IMG/VR virus record: IMGVR_UViG_3300028284_000011
Location: 1 to 47,998 of that record
DNA from: a virus
Reading direction: 5' to 3' (one strand)
Length of the DNA: 47,998 nucleotides
Each line of letters opens with the position of its first letter. Positions within the stretch are counted from its first letter, which is position 1. A program made the translations under genes and the position numbers. Of the stretch, positions 20,001-28,229 are shown piece by piece. The notes under the pieces are model-generated. The model saw only the letters and a list, made by a program, of their open reading frames with translations. It made no database searches and was not told where the DNA came from.

Positions 20001-23000
20001 TGTCTGAATCAGCTATTAAAAAAGCAGATAGAAAAGAGTATAGCATTTCCTGGGTAGAAGAGTTCATTGATAAAAAATTATTCAAAAGACTATTAAGCAA
20101 GTGGGGAGCGATTGGTGAAAGTAAAGGGCAGACTAAAATACCAGGTGCTTATATTGATTTCTTAAATGATAAAGCATCGTTTGATATTATAATGAAAGCT
20201 TTACCTATTAAAAGTATTAAGAAAAGTTATGATAAACTTTTTAATATTGAAAGAATAGGTAGAGAATTATCAGCTGAAGGAAACCCTACATATAAGATAG
20301 CTCCAATAACACAAAAAACTTTTCTACAATATTTCTTGGACGGTAAAAAAAGTACCATACTAGAAAGACAAAAACAGTTAGCCAGAGAAATATTAAGGCC
20401 TGTTATCAATGAAATAATAGCGGATTACGCTACTGTTGAAAACCTGAACAGTTTAGAAGAAATTCAAAAGCTAGCTCCTGAAGATTCTGTAGACGCAGTA
20501 AGTAAAATAATATTAGATGCTCAGCTAAAAGATATACAATCAAAATTAGATAGATACAAAGGAGAACAAAAAAGTTTCGATATAATACAATTTAGCACTA
20601 CTAAAAAATTAGAGACTTTCAATATATCCGAATCTCAAACTAAAAAACTATATACATTATTATCTGAGGGTAGCTTAAAAAGCGTTAAAGCTAGAGAATA
20701 TTTATCTAAAAATTTAAATATAAAACCTGATTTACACGATGTGATAATCGGTGAAATAATATCAGAAGGAATGCTTCAAGAATTCCAAGATGCTGTTGCG
20801 GCTAATAACGGTTTTAAATATGAAAAAGCTTTACAAGCTGTTGTAGATAGGTATACAGGTTCTGACATAAAAGTTGATTTAATATCAGCAAAAAAAGGAG
20901 ATATATCCATAACTGTAGGTAAAGAAACTTATAAAATAGAAGTAAAATTAAATAATAAAGCTCAAATAGGTAGCGCTTCTTCAGGTTTATTTAAAATGAT
21001 TAAAGGCAAAGTAGTCTTTAAAACAGAACAATATAAGCTTTCTAAAAAAATAAGCGATAAAAATTTCGATACATTCTCTAATTTCCTACAGGAGTCAAAA
21101 GCCGTGTCTTACTTTGAATCCTTTATAAAAGCTGTTAATTTAGCCAACGAAGGAAAAGCTAACAAAGCAACTGTATCTAGATCAGGTCACTTAAAATTAC
21201 CAAACAAAGAATTCTGGGATACAATAAAAAGTTACATGCCCGAAAACAAAGCAGGCTATTTAAACTATATAAGTGATGAGTCTATTATTAATGATTTTTA
21301 TAAAGGAGTCGATTTAATAGAAATAGGTAAACAAGGTATATATTCTTTAAACAATAGATTAAGCAAATCTTTTCCTGTTTTAAAAGCAAAAGTAAACAAT
21401 GTTTTTAGACCAGTTAGGTCAGGAACTACTGTATACTTTAGATTATTTCCTAACCTTGAGGTCATTGAAAACGGTAAAAACGAATCTTTAGCAACAGCTA
21501 AGGGTATTGAGAATGTAATAGACGCAGTTTCTAGTGTACAAGCATCGCGATCCCAATCTAGCATTAATAAAGATTTTAACAATATTATAGAAGGAGCTAC
21601 TAATATAGATAGCAAGTCTACAGTATCAGAAGCTAAAAGTAGAATGTTAGGTAAGAATAAAGGTGAATGGAAATTCTTCATCCCACCATCTGCTGATGAT
21701 TTTGCTGGATTGATGTATAAGTTATTAGGTAAAGGTAAAGAAGGGGATGCTAACGCTAAATGGTTTAAAGATAACCTATTCGATCCTTTTGCTAAAGGTA
21801 TAACTAACTTTGAAGCATACAAGCAACAAGCTGCAGCTCAAGTAAAGGTTTTAAAGAAAAGTATAAAGAATGTACCTAAAGGCTTAGGTAAAACAAATAA
21901 AACAGGTTTTACAAATGATGTAGCTGTAAGGGTCTACTTATGGGCTAAGAGAGGATACGACATACAAGGTCTTGACGCTAAGGATCAAAAAGAACTTATA
22001 CAAGTTATTAATGAATCACCTAAGTTAAAAGATTTTGCTTTGCAATTAGATTCTGTATTAGGCGGTTACCCTGAACCACAAAACAATTGGTTAGCGGGTA
22101 CTGTTACAACAGATGCCATAAATATGGTTAACACCACTAAGCGTGCTGAATTCTTACAAGAATACCAAGCAAATGCAGATGAAGCTTTCTCTAAAGAAAA
22201 TATAAACAAACTTAGAGCTGCTTATGGTGAAGCTTATGTAGAAGCATTGCAAGACATGCTTTACCGTATGAAGTCTGGTAGAAATAGACCTAGTGGATCA
22301 AACAAGTTAACCAACACGTTTATGAATTGGGTTAATGATTCTGTTGGTACCATAATGTTCTTTAACACTAGATCAGCTTTATTGCAGACATTGTCTATCG
22401 CTAACTTTATAAACTGGGGGGATAATAATCCTGTTAAAGCAGCAGCCGCATTCGCTAATCAAAAACAATTTTGGAGTGATTTTGCAATGCTATTTAATTC
22501 TGATTTCCTTAAACAAAGAAGATCCGGATTAAAAACAGATGTAAATGCCGATGATATTGCAAGTGCTGCGGAAAGTGCTACAAACAAATCAAAAGCAGTA
22601 TTAGCTTCTTTATTGAAAGCAGGTTTCTTACCTACGCAAATGGCGGATAGTTTTGCTATTGCAATGGGTGGTGCTTCATTTATAAGAAACAGAATTAACA
22701 AATACATAAAAGAAGGTTTAAATAAAAAAGAAGCAGAACAAAAAGCTTTTTTAGATTTCCAAGAAGTTGCAGAAGAAACTCAGCAGTCATCTAGACCTGA
22801 CAGAATATCTCAACAACAAGCGAGTCCTTTAGGACGTATTATACTAGCTTTTGCGAACACACCTATGCAATACATGAGATTGACTAAAAAAGCAATCCTG
22901 GATATCAAGAATAGACGTGGAGACTTCAAAACGAATCTATCTAAGATAGTTTATTATACCGCTGTACAAAATATCATATTTTCAGCTTTACAAACAGCAT

Positions 23001-23572
23001 TATTCGCTGGGTTATTCTCGGATGAAGATGATGAAACAGTTAACGCTAAAGAATCTAGAATAGCTAACGGTATGCTAGATACTATACTAAGAGGTCTAGG
23101 TGTTGGAGGAGCTATTGTATCTACTGTTAAAAATGTAGGTATGGAGATAAAAAAGCAATCTGAAAAAGGTAGGCCTGATTATACACAAGCAGCAATTCGA
23201 ACAATTGACTTGTCACCTCCAGTTTCATCTAAGCTTAGAAAATTAATGAGTGCAGGTAGGGCTTTTAGTTATAAAAAAATAAGGGAAAAAATGACAGGCT
23301 TCGGATTAGATAATCCAGCTTACTATGCAGGTGGTCAAATAGTATCCGCTGTAACTAATATTCCTTTAGATAGAGTTATAAAGAAAGCAGATAACATAAG
23401 AGTAGCTTCTGACAATCAAACAAAATTATGGCAGAAAGTAGCGCTAATGTTTGGTTACAGTCAATGGGATTTAGGTTTACAAGAAACTACTAAAGCTAAA
23501 GGCAAAAAGAAATGGGGATCTACTGCAACTTGGAAGAAAAGCGGATGGAAAACTAAAGAATGGAAAAAATAA
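17060..23572 (+). CDS. Giant polyvalent internal virion protein (2170 aa) with protease- and nuclease-like motifs
   Basis: The largest gene in the window. Residues 5-60 hold two copies of a short repeat (ALNDSFNLFTSNGYN and ALKDSYGLFKNNGYN). Residues about 228-300 are Gly/Ala-rich and hydrophobic, and two more hydrophobic stretches lie near 1762-1787 and 1962-1985. A zinc-peptidase signature HELLH occurs at 633-637. A PD-(D/E)XK-like pattern is present at D1281...E1294-V-K1296. Long helical linkers separate these. Several enzyme-like domains on one late structural protein fit the 'large polyvalent protein' class that travels in the virion and enters the host with the DNA. Activities are inferred from short motifs only. 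Confidence 0.65.
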   Translation: MNEEALNDSFNLFTSNGYNGDLESYKELISSNSEALKDSYGLFKNNGYNKSIDDFSSLVGVTPAKTNDSAAADPNVGSEKSTGSKSANGSSEPRDASDFSSTQEKNIWLEDYFGKNELTDFIGDLYRAFDQGTEAGASVDAAFDIYKGKDATDEEVKNFLQKTRNIEEKGQTDEMIALSEKQAQLKKEGYNGVSAFFLSWWDNPTAMLQYTVSSMSQMGRALESEEVLGAAAASAGAGAVGGGGTGALFAGIGAVPGAIIGSGSGFFGGLSGAMETAMTTASLLQEEAVKDGLNWAEMSDEQRFNYVRNVQNDTKRFDNIKSNALARGVTIGAIDGIVGGLTGGVGGVVEKAVSTGARSALTGVAKTAAAAAVETVGGIAGEFAGQKAAGQDYNLEEALIEGFADKTFTSVSLAKSLAKGNPKYSLNGQKMNGKEMSDALKIMSDEAYVKADIKIDNSPAVQKLVDNRRMNISADQRVDSRINDVADRAQAIKLTKELEVLKGNKEGNKTKIKQTEDLLNNISEKYKDSEVDATIEQRQKSIAGAVDNKFEKSFNKFTEAATEAAEKLDFKDGPQVFDATTDYVSEISKVMGISLEDAAKISKDTDGAFLGKGVMLIDKQRAKEVGAVSVGTHELLHPILNALVGGAKTQGQFVQDFKKSMTKSQISYVEKALKANVDPENWNTEYINYFSDGILKNEITYDKTLFEKLGDVIVKLFKGQGFDNISFDNGKDVYNFLKEYNTSIKESGSVSDKAISAIKKAEVKKKTKVSEVGLVGNIQASKQLTPEATETVSNQIMKIKSIAAENEALAKKYGKEPIKSPVQSRIEGKVLAAIKPVVDRIVTNRTKALYDPIAADAKKLVTREEFMQSMRIDIETMTLNEYDKTKQELEKFIVSRSYLRANNLAKRLGIESQEEGGIKSDVDSAKNITATKDEQSIDRSGNVERGQATFDQLEVVDDSLIDGLTAEINAEFRMRARKGTLSESAIKKADRKEYSISWVEEFIDKKLFKRLLSKWGAIGESKGQTKIPGAYIDFLNDKASFDIIMKALPIKSIKKSYDKLFNIERIGRELSAEGNPTYKIAPITQKTFLQYFLDGKKSTILERQKQLAREILRPVINEIIADYATVENLNSLEEIQKLAPEDSVDAVSKIILDAQLKDIQSKLDRYKGEQKSFDIIQFSTTKKLETFNISESQTKKLYTLLSEGSLKSVKAREYLSKNLNIKPDLHDVIIGEIISEGMLQEFQDAVAANNGFKYEKALQAVVDRYTGSDIKVDLISAKKGDISITVGKETYKIEVKLNNKAQIGSASSGLFKMIKGKVVFKTEQYKLSKKISDKNFDTFSNFLQESKAVSYFESFIKAVNLANEGKANKATVSRSGHLKLPNKEFWDTIKSYMPENKAGYLNYISDESIINDFYKGVDLIEIGKQGIYSLNNRLSKSFPVLKAKVNNVFRPVRSGTTVYFRLFPNLEVIENGKNESLATAKGIENVIDAVSSVQASRSQSSINKDFNNIIEGATNIDSKSTVSEAKSRMLGKNKGEWKFFIPPSADDFAGLMYKLLGKGKEGDANAKWFKDNLFDPFAKGITNFEAYKQQAAAQVKVLKKSIKNVPKGLGKTNKTGFTNDVAVRVYLWAKRGYDIQGLDAKDQKELIQVINESPKLKDFALQLDSVLGGYPEPQNNWLAGTVTTDAINMVNTTKRAEFLQEYQANADEAFSKENINKLRAAYGEAYVEALQDMLYRMKSGRNRPSGSNKLTNTFMNWVNDSVGTIMFFNTRSALLQTLSIANFINWGDNNPVKAAAAFANQKQFWSDFAMLFNSDFLKQRRSGLKTDVNADDIASAAESATNKSKAVLASLLKAGFLPTQMADSFAIAMGGASFIRNRINKYIKEGLNKKEAEQKAFLDFQEVAEETQQSSRPDRISQQQASPLGRIILAFANTPMQYMRLTKKAILDIKNRRGDFKTNLSKIVYYTAVQNIIFSALQTALFAGLFSDEDDETVNAKESRIANGMLDTILRGLGVGGAIVSTVKNVGMEIKKQSEKGRPDYTQAAIRTIDLSPPVSSKLRKLMSAGRAFSYKKIREKMTGFGLDNPAYYAGGQIVSAVTNIPLDRVIKKADNIRVASDNQTKLWQKVALMFGYSQWDLGLQETTKAKGKKKWGSTATWKKSGWKTKEWKK

Positions 23573-23609
23573 ACTATATCAACAAAAACTAAAATAACAA
23601 AATTCAAAA

Positions 23610-23891
23610 ATGAATAAAATTTCTGAAAACACTGAGGTAACACTAGACGTAAAAACCTTAATAATAATTATATCGTTTGTAGTTTCAGTGGCTGGTATAT
23701 ACTTTGCTTTGCAGAAAGATATACAAATTGCTAAAGAGCTTCCTAAACCTCAAGTGACTAGAACAGAGTATGATCTTAAAGATCAGTTGATTAGAGAAAC
23801 TATCATAAACACTCAAGAGAAGGTACAAGAAAATAGTAAGAAACTAGACAAAATTGACGAGAAATTGTATGAGATAATAGAAAAAAAATAA
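23610..23891 (+). CDS. Small membrane protein with coiled-coil tail (holin or spanin candidate)
   Basis: 93 residues. Residues 17-38 (TLIIIISFVVSVAGIYFAL) form one membrane helix. A short linker and a charged helix with heptad spacing (about 55-93, rich in Lys/Glu) follow. N-terminus probably outside or inside not decidable. It begins the lysis end of the late operon, just before an exported protein and a peptidoglycan peptidase, so it may be a holin or an inner spanin-like protein. Only topology and position support this. Confidence 0.5.
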   Translation: MNKISENTEVTLDVKTLIIIISFVVSVAGIYFALQKDIQIAKELPKPQVTRTEYDLKDQLIRETIINTQEKVQENSKKLDKIDEKLYEIIEKK

Positions 23892-23894
23892 ACC

Positions 23895-24209
23895 ATGAAA
23901 AAGATTTTAATTTTAATTTTATTAACCTTCGCTTCTAGTATGTGCGCTCAGAAATACGTGCTGCTAGAAATAAATTCCAAGTGGAATGCAGGAAACCCAG
24001 CTACAATAGCTAAACTACAAAACGTAAAGCATATAAAAGCGTTTTTAGAAGATCAGCCAAAAAGCGTTAGAGATAAGGTTAGAGCTGTCCCTTTTGTAAC
24101 TATGTACAAAAACGGTAAACCCATTGGTAAGTGGGCTGCTGATATAACTTTTAAATTAAGTATATCTCCAGAGCAAATACAAGAAGCTATAAAAAGATCA
24201 AACAAATGA
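23895..24209 (+). CDS. Exported thioredoxin-fold-like protein lacking the active-site cysteines
   Basis: 104 residues with an N-terminal signal peptide (MKKILILILLTFASSMCA). The mature part ends in VPFVTMYKNGKPIGKW, which resembles the cis-proline loop and last strands of thioredoxin (P66). The place where WCxxC would be reads SKWNAGN, with no cysteine, so it should not be an oxidoreductase. The only Cys is in the signal region; a lipobox is poor. It overlaps the start of the peptidase gene, so the two are probably co-translated. Confidence 0.55.
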   Translation: MKKILILILLTFASSMCAQKYVLLEINSKWNAGNPATIAKLQNVKHIKAFLEDQPKSVRDKVRAVPFVTMYKNGKPIGKWAADITFKLSISPEQIQEAIKRSNK

Positions 24210-24592
24210 AATTAACAAACAATTTTAGCTTAAAAGAGTTTGAATGCAACTGCGGTTGTTCTATGCCTAGCTTTGTTAAAGACAATGTATTAAAACTTGT
24301 TGAAGATCTTCAAGTTATAAGAGAAAAAATAGACAAGCCAATAAAGATAACAAACGCTTATCGTTGCAAGTCTCATAACGCTAAAGTGGGTGGGGCAAAA
24401 AACTCTCAGCATTTACTAGGCAAAGCTGCAGACCTTCAGGTAAAAGGATTAGACCCGAAAGAAGTTGCTGACTTAGTTGAAGATTTAATGAAAAGCGAAT
24501 TAATAACAAAAGGTGGTGTGGGTCGATACTCTACGTTTACACATGTAGACATTCGAGGAAACAACGCTAGGTGGAATTTTACAAATAAATAA
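24206..24592 (+). CDS. M15-family peptidase, candidate endolysin
   Basis: 128 residues. It carries the zinc pattern of the VanY/L-alanyl-D-glutamate or D-Ala-D-Ala peptidase family: SQHLLGKAAD (H69, D76) and THVD (H113), plus the preceding ITNAYRC segment. This family cuts peptide cross-links or stems in peptidoglycan. There is no signal peptide, so release would need a holin or another route. Its ATG overlaps the TGA of the gene before. Position at the end of the late operon supports a lysis role. Confidence 0.8.
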   Translation: MKLTNNFSLKEFECNCGCSMPSFVKDNVLKLVEDLQVIREKIDKPIKITNAYRCKSHNAKVGGAKNSQHLLGKAADLQVKGLDPKEVADLVEDLMKSELITKGGVGRYSTFTHVDIRGNNARWNFTNK

Positions 24593-24593
24593 T

Positions 24594-24740
24594 ATGAGAA
24601 CAAAAGGAACAGGACCACAAGGATTAGGAACTAAAGGTAACAATGGATATCATATAGGATCCCCTGCTAAATGTTGGAAAACACATAAAAGAAAACCCGG
24701 CACAGTAAAAGGTGCTAAAGGAAGTTGCATTAAGAAATAA
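24594..24740 (+). CDS. 48-residue Gly/Lys-rich phage protein
   Basis: ATG at 24594 follows the peptidase stop by one base; the stop TAA is at 24738-24740. The protein is basic and Gly-rich with two cysteines in the pattern SPAKCW...PGTVKGAKGSCIKK. Short proteins with this ending recur in marine phages, but I know of no function. It is the last gene before the convergent terminator, so it belongs to the late operon. Confidence 0.65.
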   Translation: MRTKGTGPQGLGTKGNNGYHIGSPAKCWKTHKRKPGTVKGAKGSCIKK

Positions 24741-24770
24741 AAAAAAGGGGACTCGTTATGAATCCCCTTT
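24741..24770. terminator. Bidirectional intrinsic terminator between convergent operons
   Basis: The arms AAAGGGGA (24744-24751) and TCCCCTTT (24763-24770) pair perfectly around an 11-base loop. Read on the - strand the stem is followed by eight T, a strong intrinsic terminator for the leftward early operon. Read on the + strand the following T-tract is short (TTTAATT), so it stops rightward late transcription less strongly. Confidence 0.8.
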
Positions 24771-24870
24771 AATTATTGTGTATAGCACAATACTTATATG
24801 TATGAATTATTCAATTTTTTATACAGATTAGTTACTGTATGTATAAAAAAGTCATAACTTTTAGCCTTTA

Positions 24871-24920
24871 GTAAACACATATGCTTACTTTTATTTAATA
24901 TTGTAAACGTATAAGCTTAC
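24871..24920. repeat. Two near-palindromes exactly 32 bp apart, downstream of nrdA
   Basis: GTAAACACATATGCTTAC (24871-24888) and GTAAACGTATAAGCTTAC (24903-24920) share 15 of 18 bases. The first is symmetric at 14 of 18 positions. Their starts are 32 bp apart, about three helical turns, so both would face the same side of the DNA. The second touches the nrdA stop codon. The stretch 24771-24919 between the operons holds no gene; besides these it carries one copy of the 10-mer TGCTATACAC (- strand, 24778-24787). Confidence 0.55.
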
Positions 24921-26641
24921 TATCCATCACAAGCTAAACAATCTTCATTCATTGCATTAGCTGCAATATCTCCACGTAAAACACTTTCAGTTCTAGTGTA
25001 ATATAAAGTTTTAATACCTTTTTTCCACGCATCAAAGTGAACTTTGTTTAACCATTTAGGCGTTGCTTCAGACGGAAAAGCTAGGTTTAAACTTACAGAT
25101 TGATCTACATATTGTTGTCTCAAGCCTGCTTGATTAACCAACTCTAATTGATTAATTTCTTTAAAGGTTCTAAAAACTTCTTTAGCAGGAATATCATGAT
25201 CTCCAATAAGAACATCATCAAGTTCTTCTACACCTTGTACAGACCCTCCGTCAGCTAATATTTTATTCCATATACTACTAACATTCAAGCTGTTATCTTC
25301 CAGCACTTGTTCCAATGTAGGATTTTTTCTTATAAAGGTTCCTTTTGCTGATTGCTCTGTAAAGACATTAGCAGCCCACGGTTCAATACCCGGTGAAACG
25401 TTACCAGACAATTTACTATTAGATACTGTAGGTGCAATAGCTCTAAGATGGGTATTACGCATACCAGTACCAACACACCAAAGAGGTTCACCATAAACCT
25501 CAGCAAGTGCTCTAGAAGCCCGTTCGCTTTCAATTTTAATTTGAGAAAATATTTTCCTAGTTTCAAACTGAGATAATAAACCCTCGAAAGGTATACCTTT
25601 TTCTTGGAGGTACGTGTGCCATCCGAGTACTCCCAAGCCCAATGCTCTCCCTTTTTGTGCAGAGCGAATTGCATTTTCGAATCCTCTAAGGCCTTTTGCG
25701 CGTTGAATAAATTCCTCCATAACTCCATCAAGAAACCAAATGGCGTCGTGTATAAGGTTAGTGTCTTTCCATTCTTCATATTTAGCTAAATTTAATGACG
25801 ATAAACAACATACAAAACTATGGTTCTCGTCTGTGTGTAATGTAATTTCAGAACATATGTTTGTCATATGTACTTTTAAACCATTTTCTTTATATGCTTG
25901 CGGGTTGTTTTTATTAACATTACCTTTAAACATTATATATGGTTCACCTGTTGCTTTTCTTTTTCTAAGTAGCTTACTCCATTTTGTTCTAGCTTCTTTA
26001 TCTCCTTGCTCTAGTCTTCTCATAAACTTATCACCAACAACTGCACATTGATGCAAATTAAGTGATTGTCTGTTTACATCGCCTTTAGGTTCTCTTATCT
26101 CGAGCCACTCTTCAAAGTCTTTATGCTCTATATTGATATTAACAGAAGCCGCTCCTCTTCTTACTGAGCCTTGATTAGTTGCGAGTATAGTTGAATCATA
26201 TATTTTACAAAAAGGTACAACTCCATCTGATGTTCCATTGCCTGTTATTCTAGCCCCAGCTGGTCTGATTTGATTGATACCAATACCAACGCCACCTCCA
26301 TGTTTTGCTAGAAGCATCATCTCTAGATTCTTTTGCCCAATGTCCTGTATGCTATCTGCTACATCAATACCGAAACAACTAATAGGCAAGCCACGGTCAG
26401 TACCAGTATTACTAAGTACAGGAGATGCCAAGCATAACCAACCATTCCAAATATAGTTGAAAAAAGTTTCAGCCATTTCAGGTCTATATAATCTATTAGC
26501 AACCGCTTTAGAGACCCTATGGTATGCTTCTCTAGGGTTTTCTCCGTGATATAAATATCCCCCGGATATTGTTTTCTTGTACACGTCCGTATCACCCCAC
26601 GCAGGGTAATCTTCTCCTTTAATCCATTCATTATTCCACAT
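24920..26641 (-). CDS. nrdA: Class I ribonucleotide reductase, large (alpha) subunit
   Basis: Reduces ribonucleoside diphosphates to deoxynucleotides with NrdB. 573 residues, so shorter than host enzymes; the N-terminal ATP-cone is absent, as in many phage enzymes. The radical-chemistry site is present: C89 in LPISCFG, N261-I-C263-S-E265, and the second redox cysteine in VCCLSSLNL (278/279). The C-terminus ends CLACDG, keeping the CxxC that passes electrons from thioredoxin or glutaredoxin. It is the last gene of the leftward operon and lies near nrdB with two small genes between. Confidence 0.93.
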   Translation of the reverse strand: MWNNEWIKGEDYPAWGDTDVYKKTISGGYLYHGENPREAYHRVSKAVANRLYRPEMAETFFNYIWNGWLCLASPVLSNTGTDRGLPISCFGIDVADSIQDIGQKNLEMMLLAKHGGGVGIGINQIRPAGARITGNGTSDGVVPFCKIYDSTILATNQGSVRRGAASVNINIEHKDFEEWLEIREPKGDVNRQSLNLHQCAVVGDKFMRRLEQGDKEARTKWSKLLRKRKATGEPYIMFKGNVNKNNPQAYKENGLKVHMTNICSEITLHTDENHSFVCCLSSLNLAKYEEWKDTNLIHDAIWFLDGVMEEFIQRAKGLRGFENAIRSAQKGRALGLGVLGWHTYLQEKGIPFEGLLSQFETRKIFSQIKIESERASRALAEVYGEPLWCVGTGMRNTHLRAIAPTVSNSKLSGNVSPGIEPWAANVFTEQSAKGTFIRKNPTLEQVLEDNSLNVSSIWNKILADGGSVQGVEELDDVLIGDHDIPAKEVFRTFKEINQLELVNQAGLRQQYVDQSVSLNLAFPSEATPKWLNKVHFDAWKKGIKTLYYTRTESVLRGDIAANAMNEDCLACDG

Positions 26642-26642
26642 A

Positions 26643-26906
26643 TTATATTAAGTGATTTATCCAGGCTATTAGCCCATTAATATTTAAAGCAACTAAGTTC
26701 CATTGTTTTCTTGATGCTGTTTGCACTACTACAAGTATAAAGCCTATTATGTATAGCTCAGGCTGTATGGTCCATTGAGCAGCGATTAAAAAACCGCTAC
26801 CCATATAACCTATTCTACTTGATAATCTTTCTGTCGGCGTTAACTTCTTCGCTCTCACCAGTTTCGTTAGCCAATTTTTCTTTGAGCTTTTCAATTGCTT
26901 CTTCAT
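26643..26906 (-). CDS. Small membrane protein in the RNR cluster
   Basis: 87 residues. A basic N-terminus is followed by two hydrophobic segments (about 36-64 and 72-87: IGYMGSGFLIAAQW, LYIIGFILVVVQT and LVALNINGLIAWI). It looks like a conserved phage inner-membrane protein of unknown role. The start is uncertain: from 26906 it overlaps the upstream gene by 92 bases in another frame, whereas the internal ATG at about 26804 would begin just after that gene's stop. nrdA starts two bases after its stop. Confidence 0.6.
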   Translation of the reverse strand: MKKQLKSSKKNWLTKLVRAKKLTPTERLSSRIGYMGSGFLIAAQWTIQPELYIIGFILVVVQTASRKQWNLVALNINGLIAWINHLI

Positions 26907-27054
26907 AGCTGTTCATTAATTTTACTGTTTCTAATGTTCCTACCGACAAGTCTTTTAGGTAAGCGTTTTCATCTAGTAACTGTTGAACCGCTCTAACTAA
27001 TGCTTCTATTTTTTTCTCTAACAGATCTGTTCTACTACTCTTCATTCCTTTCAT
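26815..27054 (-). CDS. Small charged coiled-coil protein between nrdA and nrdB
   Basis: 79 residues, no membrane segment. Residues about 10-65 are a Glu/Lys/Leu-rich helix with heptad character (LLEKKIEALVRAVQQLLDEN). It sits 35 bases after nrdB and overlaps the next small gene. An internal ATG three codons in is an alternative start. Function not recognised. Confidence 0.6.
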   Translation of the reverse strand: MKGMKSSRTDLLEKKIEALVRAVQQLLDENAYLKDLSVGTLETVKLMNSYEEAIEKLKEKLANETGESEEVNADRKIIK

Positions 27055-27089
27055 ATAATTGTTCTTCTATTTCTTTTGTTGTTATTATT

Positions 27090-28058
27090 TTACCAAATAT
27101 CTTCGAAGTCTTCTCCTTCGCCAGCTTTAGAATAATCTGTCGGCCTGATCGCGAAAAAATCAGTATGAGTAACCCCCCCGGTAAGATGATAGAACCAATC
27201 AAGGTTAGCCGCTGCCTTGTCGTCATAAGCAAAATAATTACCCAAGTCGACGTAACCCAATTCCACAAGTTTTTCATTTGTTCTTTTCTTTATAAAATGC
27301 TTTAAATCATTAGAAGATATACCTTCTATGTCTCCCATCTCAAACATCTTGTCAATATATTCCATTTCTAAAGCAACCATATCTTTAGCAGCGGTTATAA
27401 TATCTTCTCGACATAAATGCATTAACTGATTGTCTTCGTTACACATATCTCGGTACAGCTGACATCCCATTTTACTGTGAAGAGATTCATCTCGCACAGA
27501 CCATTTCATTTGTTGACCGATACCTTTTAATAAATTACGCATCTGAAAACTATATAACACAGCAAAAGCAGAGTACAAAGATACTCCTTCAGCAAAGGCG
27601 CTAAAAACAGCAAGAGACTTAGCAATGCCAATTTTAGAATCACCCTCATAAGCGACCAAATTTTCAAATCTTTTAGCCGTTGCAGGCTCGTGTAAAAACG
27701 CTTCATAATCTTCTAAACCTAAAGTTTCATTTAAATAACTATAAGCAACAGCATGTATTGTCTCTTGTGATCCAAACACCATTGCCATTTGCTGTATTTC
27801 GTGTTTTGGAAACCAACCAACAACCTTTTGTGTCCAATAATCTGAAACAGCGCATTCAGTTTGAGCAAAACCTAATAGTATATTACCTACTAAGTTTTTT
27901 TCTTTTTTATTCATTGTCTCGTTCCAGTCTTTAATATCGCTTTGCATCGATATTTCAGTGTGTAGCCAAAAAGCTTGAGCTTGTTTTAGCCAGCCTTCAG
28001 TGTAGTACTCCGGGTACTCAAAAGGCTTGTATGCAATTCTTTTATCAAATAATCCCAT
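27090..28058 (-). CDS. nrdB: Class I ribonucleotide reductase, small (beta) subunit
   Basis: Makes the radical used by NrdA. 322 residues. The di-metal ligands follow the class I spacing: E68, E99 and H102 (SQETIH), E157 (FAEGVS), E191 and H194 (RDESLH). The radical tyrosine is Y106, four residues after H102. E68 stands where E. coli NrdB has Asp84, with the correct 31-residue spacing to E99. The ATG at 28058 directly abuts the stop of the small gene before it. Confidence 0.92.
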   Translation of the reverse strand: MGLFDKRIAYKPFEYPEYYTEGWLKQAQAFWLHTEISMQSDIKDWNETMNKKEKNLVGNILLGFAQTECAVSDYWTQKVVGWFPKHEIQQMAMVFGSQETIHAVAYSYLNETLGLEDYEAFLHEPATAKRFENLVAYEGDSKIGIAKSLAVFSAFAEGVSLYSAFAVLYSFQMRNLLKGIGQQMKWSVRDESLHSKMGCQLYRDMCNEDNQLMHLCREDIITAAKDMVALEMEYIDKMFEMGDIEGISSNDLKHFIKKRTNEKLVELGYVDLGNYFAYDDKAAANLDWFYHLTGGVTHTDFFAIRPTDYSKAGEGEDFEDIW

Positions 28059-28229
28059 CTAATCTTGTATTATAAAGTTAATAGTTTGTAGTTCATTTTC
28101 CCAAGCACTTATATATGCAAGCAGCTGAACCTTTGTGTTCGACTTGTTTATAGTTTTCATGTCACTTAAAACATTATTTAAAAACAACTCAATAGTCTCA
28201 AATTTCATTTCTGATTCTTTATCTATCAT
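28059..28229 (-). CDS. 56-residue protein upstream of nrdB
   Basis: ATG at 28229 overlaps the TGA of the gene before (ATGA). The stop TAG at 28059-28061 directly precedes the nrdB ATG. The tight packing supports a real gene. It is helical and mixed in charge (MIDKESEMKFETIELFLNN, then AYISAWENELQTIN), without Cys motif or membrane helix. Function unknown. Confidence 0.65.
   Translation of the reverse strand: MIDKESEMKFETIELFLNNVLSDMKTINKSNTKVQLLAYISAWENELQTINFIIQD

Noticed and set aside
21298-21822. 174-codon frame on the - strand
   Set aside because: Antisense shadow inside the 2170-residue virion gene, with no upstream signal.
25330-25779. 149-codon frame on the - strand inside nrdA
   Set aside because: Same-strand frame-shifted shadow of nrdA, whose own frame is intact with all catalytic residues.
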